From Tubiluchus corallicola (lineage: Eukaryota > Priapulida > Priapulimorpha > Priapulimorphida > Tubiluchidae), in the NCBI GenBank assembly GCA_030141605.1, contig JAQGDQ010000145.1, positions 124,001 to 188,000 of the forward strand: a stretch of DNA of 64,000 bases, in the 5' to 3' direction. The translations under genes were made by a program, and so were the position numbers. Below are positions 51,110 through 61,890 of the stretch, piece by piece (position 1 is the first letter of the stretch; every line of letters starts with the position of its first letter). Below the pieces are notes generated by a model. That model worked only from the letters and a program-made list of their open reading frames with translations, was not told the DNA's origin and did not search any database.

Positions 51110-51882
51110 TGTTACTGTTGAGCGCTGAGTAATCCACTAGCCGAAGTAGGACAATTGGCGTACATGGGCTAGCCCAAGTAGGACGCGTCGTACATCAAGT
51201 AGGACACTAGAGAAGGGTCACAAATTGAATCGTTAACCGTACTGGCAGCACCCGTTGTCCATGTTTCTTTAATAATAATAACTGAAAACGTCAAAAACGT
51301 TGAATAATTTATTATATATCTGGTAAAATAAAAGAATCTTATTTTGAGTTAGTAAAATTTCCAATATTAAATTTGGCTTCAATATTAATCTTTTTGAAGT
51401 GAAATAAGCCCACTTCTTAGGCGATTCCAACATTTGCTTAAGGTATATCACTTTTATTTTGTCTCGCTTCACAGACAGGTGACTCGTTTCACTACCTCTT
51501 GGGCAAATAATTGTTTTCTACTAAGTAAATGGGCTAGCGAGCTATGTGCCCTACATAGTTCCCCTCTTTAAAGCATTAGATACTTAGTTGAATGTTATGA
51601 TGATGTTAATGGAGCTAATAATAATAATGATGATATTACTGTAAAAAACACATTGTAAATTGTCAAGGAGTATCCATCATTATTATAAAGTCACTTTTTT
51701 CTAAAACAAATTTAGTTTTACGTTTCATTATGTCATAATTCTCGACAGCAATCGCCAGCGTCCTACTTGGGCTCAATGGACTGCCCATGTACGTCGCTGC
51801 TTTTCCGCAAATTTAGCACATGCGTTTTACCGGAAGTATCCTTCTTCGGCTAGTGGTTTACTAGGCGCCCTACAGTTACAGC
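51110..51882. mobile_element. inverted-repeat element A
   Basis: The left end GCTGTTACTGTTGAGCGC and the inverse of the right end, GCTGTAACTGTAGGGCGC, match. Both continue into a shared CCACTAGCCGAAG, and GTAGGAC/GTCCTAC words follow further in. The body is AT-rich without a long ORF and aligns along its whole length with element B. Confidence 0.75.
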
Positions 51883-51896
51883 TTTTTCTGATCTAG

Positions 51897-52891
51897 ATGT
51901 TGGGAGCCGTTTGGACCACTGCGCCAAGTAGACCAATTGGTCTACTTGGGCTAGCCCAAGTAGGACACTAGAGACAGGTCGTGAATTCAGTCGTTAAGTG
52001 TACTGACACCGTCCGTTGTGCTTGTTTAGTAATAATAATAATTAAGGGGGTGGTGTTTTTGGGTTTTTTTTTTGGGTTTGGAAACGTTTCAAGTTGATTG
52101 ATTTAGTTTATACATCTAATAAAATAGATTAAATTTATTCGTGTTTGGTTTGGGGGGGTTTGTGTGTTTGTTGGTTGAGCTGGTAACTGACTAGTATTTT
52201 TTGGTTTAGATAGTTACTGTCATAGAGATTGAAGTAGCTAACTGCAACTAGCTGTTTTTTGGGGGTAGAAAATTTCGTGTTACATAGCTGTCCCTGTAAG
52301 CTATCTTAATCAATCAGAGTTCGTGTGTGTGTGTGTGTTGATAATTGTTCTAGAAATACACGTTAAAGTTATTGATATCTATATGTCCTACATGGGCTAG
52401 CGAGCCATGTAGGACAGTGCCCTACATGTTACAATACTACTGATAATATTAAAACTAATTATCCTTGCTTTTCTTAAATGTTAAAAATTACTTTTTGGTG
52501 TTGTGAAGGCTTAGCAGCAGCTATCTCATTTTTAAATTTGCAATTATTTCTGTAATAACTGTGTGCAGAATTTCTCTCTTTAAAGCATTAGATACTAGGT
52601 TTAATGTTATGATATATTAATGGAGTTAATCATAATGATGAAATTATTGTAAGAAATGCATTTGTAAATTGCCAAGGAATATCCATTTCTAAAAGAAATT
52701 TTGTTTTATGCTTTATTATGTCATAACAATACTTATAAACAATGGTAATATAAACTGGAAACAAGTTTTGCCAGAGCAAGTTTCTCGACAAAAATCGTTA
52801 GTGTCCTACTTGGGCTGCCCATGTAGGACACTACTTTTAGCGCATCAAGTGGTCTACTTGGCGCAGTGGTCCAAACGGCTCCCAACACTAG
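51897..52891. mobile_element. inverted-repeat element B, near-perfect 35-bp ends
   Basis: The left end TTGGGAGCCGTTTGGACCAC recurs as an exact inverse at about 52855-52888, and the match extends to about 35 bp. GTAGGAC words and a palindromic CTACTTGGGCTAGCCCAAGTAG region follow. The body parallels element A (TAATAATAATA, AATGTTATGAT, CAAGGA.TATCCAT, TTATGTCATAA), but a G/T-rich stretch (52045-52345) is expanded. Confidence 0.8.
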
Positions 52892-53158
52892 AGTTTGTGA
52901 CGAGAAATAAAAAGATATTGTTTAAAAAACTTTAACTTATTATTATGTACGTTTTAATTTGTGCTGATTTATCATTATAAAGGTTTTTAAATAGATAAAT
53001 ATGTCTGTCTTTTGGCAAATATAACATTTGTATCATTATTCAGTTTATGCATCAATTTTGTGTTGTGAAGAAGCTGCTATCAATGAGAAACTATTTCTAG
53101 GTTGTAAATTATTGCCATGTATCAGAACACAATTTATATAAGATGTTTTCCTTGACAG

Positions 53159-55384
53159 GACTGACTACTGGAAGTCAACACCTAGAAAATTTTGTGATTT
53201 TTGCAAATGTTGGTTAACAGACAATAAACCTGTAAGTATTCTGTGTAGAGTGCTAGGTGTTACAGACAATAAACCTGTAAGTATTCTGTGTAGACTGATA
53301 CATGTTACAGACAATAAACCTGTAAGTATTCTGTGTAGACTGATACATGTTACAGACAATAATCCTGTAAGTATTCTGTGTAGACTGCTACATGTTACAG
53401 AAAATAAACCTGTAAGTTTTCTGTGTAGAGTGCTACATGTTTGAATAACCAGAAGAAATTATAGACAAGTTTAATCAAGTAAGTGAAAGGAAAGTGCACT
53501 GCGCATTTATTATTTATAGGGAACGAGTTTACATATCCTTGAACAATTTACATACCAAAGTTTCACATATTTTGTGCTTTCTGAAAGCTGCTGGTTGCTG
53601 ATGCTTTAGGATATTTCATAGCATCATCACAGCATCTTTAAAGACTTTATAACAATAGAAAGACACACGCTTGGTTCAAAAGCTTTTACCTAAGTTTAAA
53701 AAAACTGATGTAAAGGGCGACAATAAAAAGTACTTCTGTTTCTGTCTAATCGCACGAGTAAAATTTTTTATTGCAGACCCGCCTAGGAATTTTATAACTT
53801 TTTTGTTTATTCATTTACTTACCTGACATTGTCCTGTAAAAGTGTATTTTTTTAATTTAAATGTAAAACGCGATAATTATTATAACGTCGTTTCGGCGAT
53901 GACGCAGTTATGTTTTTCAATGGCTAACTCTTGGCAAGGGTTACGATTTTGTATGATGCTGATTATTGTTTTAGATGCTGAAAAGTTTGGTTTTTTCTGC
54001 CAAATAAGCATACTAATGGCCGAGAGGTGCTGTAGCTTATACCGTTATTCTCAGTTCATATGTTCACACAAAATAATACAAAAAACAGACAATACAATAA
54101 TCGATACTTTCACGATAATTTAGTTAATGCCAAACAATTAACTAAAAAACAAAGTGTGAAAAATATTTGTAAAAAATTTAAAACATTACTGCTAACCAGC
54201 AGGAAATGAACAAACTTTGATTTCAACTGATTCACATTCACAAAGCTCTAAAAAAATTCCTCCCTTCCTAGCTGGCAAGACATACTAGTACTACATTAAT
54301 GCTTACTTCATTAATTTAGAGCATTGAGTTTCATGAAAGGGGAAAGCGGCATCAGGATAATGTCAAGAAGAGGATTTTGGAGGTCCGCAAAAAAGGTGAA
54401 GAGCGACACCAAGCTCAACTGGAAGAGCAGAGCGATTTAGTAGCAATGGAAGCAGTAAGTTGGTGAATTTACATCATTTTTATTTTGTCATCCTGCTCTG
54501 ATAAGTTAACCACAATTTGATGTTTGCTGGAACAGATGATCATTTGTGAAGAATGGCTTTTTTGAATTGTAAACTAATTAAAACAGAACGTAGTTGAATT
54601 TTTGCATAATTGTTCTTAAATAGGGTTATATGATATGTAGATTCATGACCAAAAACAACCAATGCAATTATTCATTGCATACAACAACCTGTATAATGCA
54701 TTTGTAAAGGTTAAGGTAGAATGACCTTATACAAAATGACTTGTCAAGTGGTGTTTACCTAGGCATCTAGAATGCATTATGCGTTATCTACCTGTGGAAT
54801 AGCTGCACAAAAAAATTACGCATAACGCCTGTTAAATGGGTACATTGAGAACTTATATTATTTTATCTATTCCTCACATGAATTCCGGATGCCAGGTAAA
54901 CACCATTTCAGAGCACTTCATCTCTCTAATGCCCTCGTAAGTCCAGTATAAAATTATCACTTCAAAATTATTTCAGTTTGTAATACACCATCTGTGAATG
55001 AAAATATGGCATTAAGAAATATTTATGGCAATTTTAAGATTGTTACATCAGGGGTACTGACATCAAATAATTGTTTAGCAATGCTTTTATTACTTAAGTG
55101 TTTGTTTTTTTACTGTTTCAATTCTAACCATAGCATTTATCTTACTGTATTATTTTAGGCCGCTCTTGCAGCTGTACAGAAGGATTTAGCTTCCGGTGAT
55201 CCAAATCTTGCATCGGCCTATGGAGTAGAAATATCTACAGATAAATCATGTGTGTTGTGTTCACTATTTTCAATTGTTATGAATAGACAGCATTCCTCAT
55301 GAACATGAATCAACCAATTCTAAAGTAAACTGCATTACTAATGGCTTATACACACATACATGTGTGTGTGTGTGTGTGTGTATG

Positions 55385-55427
<43 letters not shown>

Positions 55428-58400
55428 ATGCATGCATGCATGTATGTATGTATATGTATATAGACAGTTATATATACGTATATATGAACATCATACTAAT
55501 GTTTTTAGTGCAGCAAAATGGCCAGTGACACTGGTGTTATTATTTCAGTTGTTGTCAAAACGCATATTTGATAATTGATGATTCCTAGATATTGAAAAAT
55601 AAGTTATGTTCTTGCATAACAAAATCGTCCACAAGTCGGTAATTAAGCTTTTCTAGTTATTCACATTTCCTGAATCTCCATTTCAAGAGGATCATTTTGA
55701 TACCAAGTTCATCGCTCTATGTTATTTCTAAGCTGAGCTAATCCATGTTGAACTTGAGGTGCATGCTGCAAAAATATAACCTTAAGAAAATTGCTGTTAA
55801 CCCTTAGCTGACCAAGGGGTTTTTATATTACACTAAAGACCAAGCGGGGTAAAAAATTACCCCATGAGAGTTTTGCTTTATATGTGCTACTAACTGGATA
55901 GAATGAGCAACTGGTAACTGAGGTGCTCTTATCAGTACAAAACCAAGATCTGTGGCAAGTTGGCATAGATATATGAGGGCACGAAGGATAAAAAAGGTTT
56001 TCCAGCATTTCACTATATTGTTTATACTGTATTATTTATGCTTGGCTTTTCAAGACTTGTGAAAATTTTTATAATAGCCTAACGATATTCGCTATTTAAT
56101 TCTAAGACATCCACTTCGTCTTCACTTGCTGGATCTAAAATTTTATTTCCATCAGCTTCAAGTTTAATGTGTCCACAAACTTTAATATGAAATTTCCTCA
56201 GCAGATCGATTGAAAAATCTCTTTGCAGAACTGCAGGCCGAATTGGAGGTTTGTAGGACTTCGCAATTTTAAAAGTAAATACACACTGCTGCCAGAAAGA
56301 TAAGTACTACAAAGTAGATTCCAAAATTTTGTCTACATAAAAGACCAAGATGGCTAATAAGTTACTCCATATCAGGTAGTATATGGCACCCGCACTTTGT
56401 AAAAAAGCATGAATAATACTTTTCAACAAAACCAGGGTATGGTTGCATAATAAATCGAACAATATTTAATCACTATTAGTTTGAAAATTTTTCCGCCACC
56501 TTGGAAAATATAGTTTTATATTTGAAAATATAAAAAATGTGAACAAACACTCCTGGGGTAATTTTTCCCCCACCTTGGTCGGCTGAGGGTTAAAGTTAGC
56601 CATTGTTTTTGCGGCGTTTCTACAAAACGCTTAGCAACCGCACAAATGTTGGTTGCTACGGACTTTGCAAGAGCACCTTGAAGTTATGTTTAAATCCAGT
56701 AGATGGCTCTTTCTGATGAAGATCTGGGCTTAGCAACAAAGAAAAAACAAAGGAAAATTACAACTTCCACGAGTTACAATCGGAGTTTGAAAATAAGAGT
56801 TTTTTACAATTGCATTACTAGTTTCTAGATAGAAAAGTGGGTAAGGAGTTGATGCTATTTAGCATTGGTTTTTATAAAATACGAAAAACGAATGACATTT
56901 CACCAAATCTTTGGGTCATCCTACTTTGAAGCATCATAACGTAGTTTTAACTATGCCGACTTATGGACGGTTTTGGTATGCAAGCACACAGTTAATAAAC
57001 TCATGAGTCAAATCAAGCAGTTTTTAAAATGCTCAGTTGCAAGAGTGTTAGTGCTGTAATCGTCTAAGTGGCCCAAACTACTTTCTAAACTAACAAGCAA
57101 TGGTTTGGCTTCAGAGTGGATTCACAAAACTTTTTCCTTCATCTTTTTCAATTTCTCGCTTGTAACTCTGCCTCTTTTGCTTTGCATTGTCACGTAAGAT
57201 ACAGTATATTCTTAACACCAATATTAACAATGTTGGTATTAGCAATTTTATTAATCGATATTTTGAAACGACTCAAATCGATAAAGGCATTGGTCGGGTT
57301 CATCAATTTTAGTGTTTTATTACCGTATTTTCCCGTGTATAAGAGACCCTTTTTTGCTCAGAATTTTCACTTTAAAAATAGGGGGTCTCTTATACATGGG
57401 AGTAAGTCTTTTCAATAAGATGCATAAATTGTGACACTAATGATTTTAAAGAAATAAGTGCTCTACAACTGTTTTGCGTGTCGCGTTCGACTATGAAGCG
57501 GTTGTAAGCAATACAAGCATCGTGACACAGGCATTATCTCCTCGTTTTCTCTTTTCCTGTTACAGGTTTGCAGGTACGCACTTTAATATATACCAGTACT
57601 CTTTTTCTACAACACATTAACTGGTTTTATTTTGTTTTCAGTACCGCACTGAGTTGAAAAAAGTTGTACTTTACCCTCTAAAAATGTCCGTCTGAAAAAA
57701 CTTTTTTCCAGAATTTTTGCCTAAAAATTGAAGGGGTCTCTTATACACGGGAAAATACGGTAGATTTAAACTGGTGTGCCAGATGACGTAATAGTAAAAG
57801 AATACTAAAATAGATGTATTGATTTTTGTGCTGTCGTAGCTGTCTTTGATGATAAAAGCTGAATGTTTTACAGTATTGTCTAGTCAACCAGTTGGCAATG
57901 AAACTTGCGAAACTGCTGAGGCAGAATCAGAGTGGGTAGAAGCAAGAACAGAAGAAGGATATACATATTACTGGCATAGAAGAACAAAAGGTTGACTACT
58001 TTGCACCCCTCATTGATGATTATGTATTTTTTAATTAGCTATTACTAATATTATTGTCATCACCATCAGCATCTGCATGGTTCATATTATTGTGTGTCTA
58101 GTTTAAAAAATCCAGTTCTGCAAATTTAATCCATACTCATTTATACAATATAGGTTTATGGATTATGTCAGCTAGTTTTTCACTTTTACTGATCTAAACT
58201 CTTGATCTATTGACGCTGTATTAGTCCACCTTAATTCATTTTTATTTTTAAATGCTAAGTAAGAATTTTTTGGATGCTAGGTTTCCTTTGCTTTTTTGAT
58301 AACATGGTTCAGCTTGCAATTAAGATACTGGATAATTATGTTTCTTCCAATATTTGTTGTAAAGACCTAAGAGCAATAGTCGAGAATGCTAATTTTCATT

Positions 58401-59951
58401 GGACCATATTTTGAAACCAACCACACAGATTTATAAATGTAGTTGTTTTGATTATTGAGACATTGATTTGGAAAACGTATTCTACACATGAATTTTTCCT
58501 GTCACATTAAATTTTGAATGGCATAATTTTTGTGCTTAAGCTGGTGCTTCAAGTCAGCTATGCAGTAAGTCAACTGACATTCTCATTTAGTATAATTTTA
58601 TATCTGAGCACAGCATTTGTATATAAAGCTCCATGTATGCATGTATTACGTGTGCAATTAGCCATACAAGGAAATAAAAAGTAATTTAAATCGTTTTATT
58701 ATAGAAACAACATGGAATCCTCCAGCAGAATATATACCTATCAAGAGTCAGCAGGTAGAAACAAAGAAGAAAGAAAAAGAAGAAAAAGTAAGTTTGCTTA
58801 GCATTTTATTACATATAGCCAACATAGCTATGTAGAACTAACAGGTATGCAAAAGTAGCTGTGAAATGAAACGTGACGCACAGTCCACAAATGTGATTTT
58901 TGGACACACGTATAATTTGAGTTACTTTGAGTTCTAATAGTGACAATAAGACTGATATATAAAGATTTCTGCTGTTGTGCAGAAGTCTGTAGAATAGCTA
59001 TAGTGATTTGCAAACTTTATGGAATCGAAGCAATAGTATGTTCGCATTTTCACTCTTGCAACTACCAAAGTCCTTCTGTAGTCACAATTCCTTCATGGAT
59101 TCATATTTAATAGAATTAACCATATTAGTCACCAGCTTATAATACTTTTATTTCATACGATAATATGACATTTTTAAAATAAGATCAATACTTTATTGTC
59201 ATATATTACAAATCTTGGCATAGTTATGAAAAAAATAAAAAATTCCCGATTAATAATAATTATGTTTGTTGTGTAGACACACAAGCATACCTAGATGTCA
59301 GTGCATATCCCAATTGACTTAAATAGCTAGAATGTACTTCGAAGTACATTAAAATATGTCATATTTTCTTTATGGACATTTGGTCTTTTTGCTGAAACCA
59401 TTGTCACCAGATGCTGCAGAATGTCTATATGTGTGTAGGAGCTGTAGTTTATTATGCTAACACACGACACAAAATAAAAACTTGTGTAACTGAGTAGTTG
59501 AAATAATTTTATAGAAAGAGTCATCTAGTGGCAAAAAGCGAAAACAGAAAAATGACAGTCAAGATATGGTTACAACAGTGAAAAATTCCAAAGTGAGACA
59601 AACACCATATGGTGAATGGGAGCCAGCACTGCACACGTAAGCATACTTCATTGTTTTCCTAAATTGAAGTTTTGTTTGTAATACCATTTGAATCTTTTTT
59701 CATTGATAATGCTGCACCCGATTAATGTTTTTCCCTTTAGGGAAGAACCTGTAGTCGATTTAGAGCTACCTGTCGTCCAGACAAACGAGATTTCACTTCC
59801 TACCATTCCGGAAGAGAGGAAATCGAAACTTTTTAAAGAAAAAACCGTCACGTCGTTAGGAAAGCCATCAGAAAATATGCCACGTATTGTTTTCAAAAAA
59901 AGAAAGGTCACTTCTGGAGTGCAGAATCTTCGACAGAAGGAGGACAGCTGA
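53159..59951 (+). CDS. WBP4: WBP4 / FBP21-like spliceosome-associated protein
   Basis: Exons: 53159-53231, 54320-54454, 55159-55224 (end uncertain), 57874-57990, 58705-58787, 59515-59636, 59741-59951 (TGA). The N-terminus reads (M)TDYWKSTPRKFCDFCKCW and, after the intron, SIEFHERGKRHQDNV: a complete matrin-type C2H2 finger (C-x2-C...H-x5-H). Next come a Glu/Ala-rich helix (LVAMEAAALAAVQKDL), one WW domain (EWVEARTEEGYTYYWHRRTK / ETTWNPPAEYIP), a Lys-rich stretch and PYGEW. The C-terminus carries VVDLELP, FKEKTVTSLG, IVFKKRK and NLRQ. Order and motifs match WBP4, a nuclear splicing factor of the spliceosomal B complex that binds proline-rich partners through WW domains. The start ATG must lie in an upstream exon ending in AT. 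The exon at 57874 needs phase 1, so exon 55159 may instead end at a weak donor near 55254, or a small exon is missing. Vertebrate WBP4 has two WW domains; only one is seen here. Confidence 0.9.
53214..53445 (+). repeat. 45-bp tandem array carrying five WBP4 splice donors
   Basis: Five copies of a 45-bp unit start in the last 18 bases of the WBP4 finger exon. Each contains ACAATAAACCTGTAAGT or a one-base variant, with GT at 53232, 53277, 53322, 53367 and 53412. The spacing is exactly 45 and the exon frame stays open through all copies, to TGA at 53442-53444. Confidence 0.95.
54745..54908. mobile_element. MITE family 1, copy 3
   Basis: AAGTGGTGTTTACCTAGGCATC at the left (first bases diagnostic) and AATTCCGGATGCCAGGTAAA at the right are inverted ends. 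The interior is in the opposite orientation to the copy at 21370-21595. It lies in WBP4 intron 54455-55158. Confidence 0.7.
55340..55465 (+). repeat. compound TG / TGCG / TGCA / TGTA microsatellite
   Basis: Successive blocks of (TG)n, (GCGT)n, (GCAT)n and (GTAT)n. The Cys/Val-rich reading frame across it is an artefact of the repeat. Confidence 0.95.
55801..56589. mobile_element. piggyBac-type non-autonomous element with TTAA duplications
   Basis: The ends CCCTTAGCTGACCAAGG and, in inverse, CCCTCAGCCGACCAAGG lie directly inside TTAA on both sides (55797-55800 and 56590-56593). The TTAA target and the CCC start are diagnostic of piggyBac. It contains an unexplained - strand open frame at 56079-56306 and is inserted in transposon family 3 copy 2. 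Confidence 0.88.
56079..56306 (-). pseudogene. 75-codon open frame inside the piggyBac-type element
   Basis: Open from an in-frame TAG at 56307-56309 to TAG at 56079-56081. The composition is protein-like (RDFSIDLLRKFHIKVCGHIK, then an acidic DEVDVLEL tail). It does not resemble the piggyBac transposase parts that I know. It may be an exon captured from a host gene or a remnant of the parental element. No ATG lies near its left part, so it may be an exon fragment. Confidence 0.3.
57321..57762. mobile_element. MITE with near-perfect 29-bp ends and TA target
   Basis: TACCGTATTTTCCCGTGTAT at the left is the exact inverse of the right end (57743-57762), and the match extends through AAGAGACCC. 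A third copy of the internal TATAAGAGACC-type end occurs inverted near 57384-57400, so the left part is itself a small hairpin. TA lies at both borders. It lies in the WBP4 intron upstream of the WW exon. Confidence 0.85.
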
Positions 59952-61890
59952 TATTGATAAAGTGATAATGCTAATATGCCTTTGTACGCAGAGGTAAATT
60001 GCTTATATCACTTATGGCAACATGAATTGCAAAGTTAGTGTTAATTGCTGTTATTATAAATTGCAGTTTATAAACTGTAGAAAGCTTTTTTTTATTTCAA
60101 CAAATGCACTTGACTTAGAATAATCAATAACTTTAGTAACACAGTTAGCTTTCTTTAATTTATTATACATTTAATATCTCATGCATTAACACTTGTAAAC
60201 TACTCATAATGTTGCATTCTAAAAAATTTGATAATACTGAAAAAAGAAAATATCACACTGTAATCACACAATTAGTATATATAATCGAATATCATTCATA
60301 GCCTAAATTAATTTTAAATTTCACGAGGCGAAAATATATAATTTAGTTATTGTTATCTTAAAGGAAAACCGCTCGACTGTATAGCATTTGTTCAAAATAT
60401 AGTGAGCTCTAAAATATTGAAAACTAAACAGGTTTTTTTAAATCAAAGTTTAGGTTAAATAATAACATTTACCTTGGACATGTTGTACAATTAAATGTTG
60501 TTCAACTTTCAAAGCTACTCGTGGCTCAGCAAATCCACTAAAACTGGCAATGGTGCCTTTTTTCACATTCATGTGGCCAACAAATAGGTGCAGTACCGTG
60601 ATAAGCATTATCATGAACTGAAGTATTCATCTGTGACATCATTGTGACATAGAGCTTCTTTTACGCAAATGTGCTTAATGCCTTCCTACTATTGCACAAA
60701 CTGTGGTTAGTTTGTGATGTAAGTGATAGCTGTGTTTGGTTACCGTTAATTAGCTTTCCAAGGCGATTATTCAAATATTAGAAATAATTGCTAACTGCTA
60801 ACTTTTATAGGCAAGAAATTTGTATTTCGGACAGTAAATTAAAATGAGATCGAGTCTAATCAATTATCTGGTTTTCCTTTAACTTAGAACTCATAAGAGC
60901 TGGTTTGTTGATTTTTTGGTAAAAATCCTGTACTGCCCTTATCGTTAAAATGAATTCTTATTCTGCAACATTTTTCATTGTTCATGTTACAAAACTAATT
61001 AACTTCCAGATTCTTAAAAAGTATTTCCCTAGAAAATTGTAAATAAATACTGTGAGACATCCAGAGGCAATAACACATTGCTAGTATGCAGTTACTGAGT
61101 ATTATACATGATATTAGCCAGAATAGATAACCAATGCATTTTAAATTTGAGCTTCATTATAATGATAATAATTGATATTAAAATACACAGCCATGTTTTT
61201 CTTGATTAGACAGTTGTGAATTTGTTGGTGGCATTTGTTACAAATGCGCTTAGGAGATTACACTCGACCACACCATCAAAAACAGCAAAACAAATAAAAG
61301 TTAAGTTTCCCATTCACACAAATGTTGCTCTTCATTCGTTTGCCCTTGTAACATTTATCTTATAGGACAGTCTGGACGAGTTAAACTGCTGCATGTTAAC
61401 TTTTGCATTGCATCCATTGGATAACAGCAGAAGTGTTAGTTTGTTTCTTCTGTCCATTCTTCAAATTCTCATTGTATGTCAGACTGTCATATCCCTTCAA
61501 AAATATCTTTTTTTACGAACTCTTCAATTGTAGAATTCTAACTACAGTGCACACTAGCAGAATAGGTCCACCTGATTCAATCTGTTGCATACTTGCTCTC
61601 CATTCAACAATTTGTGGGCTAAATTGCACATTGAGGTCATACCAAAGGTCTTAAAGATGGTACCTGTTTTTTCGTCTGTGAGCCATGCACATGGCATTAA
61701 TCAGACCATGGGGTAACACTAATAATTGGCATTTTTGCTGATTTTCTTAAATTCCCCTTCATATCGGGTAAAGTTGACGTACGTACTGAATGTAACAGTA
61801 GCTTGTCAAAGTGTTTTTGTAGTTTGTTGGCAAAACTTTGCCTTGTTGAACAGGCTTCATTCATTTTATGAACCTCCCATTATTGCGATA
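59952..61890. other. convergent 3' UTR / intergenic region between WBP4 and SLC43
   Basis: No exon, repeat or RNA gene was recognised. The 3' UTRs of both genes should lie here. An AATAAA on the + strand near 61042 is one possible WBP4 polyadenylation signal. Confidence 0.35.

Larger units (their letters stand above)
55612..56983. mobile_element. non-autonomous DNA transposon family 3, copy 2, with nested element
   Basis: The left end TTGCATAACAAAATCGTCCA and the inverse of the right end, TTGCATACCAAAACCGTCCA, match at 18 of 20 positions. The body aligns in inverse with 27387-28010. A 789-bp piggyBac-like element interrupts it at 55801-56589. It is intronic in the WBP4-like gene. Confidence 0.8.

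Noticed and set aside
53165-53359. - strand frame over the 45-bp array
   Set aside because: It is the antisense of the WBP4 array, and its repeated reading follows from the 45-bp period.
55360-55578. Cys/Val-rich + strand frame
   Set aside because: It is the translation of a TG/TGCG/TGCA microsatellite.
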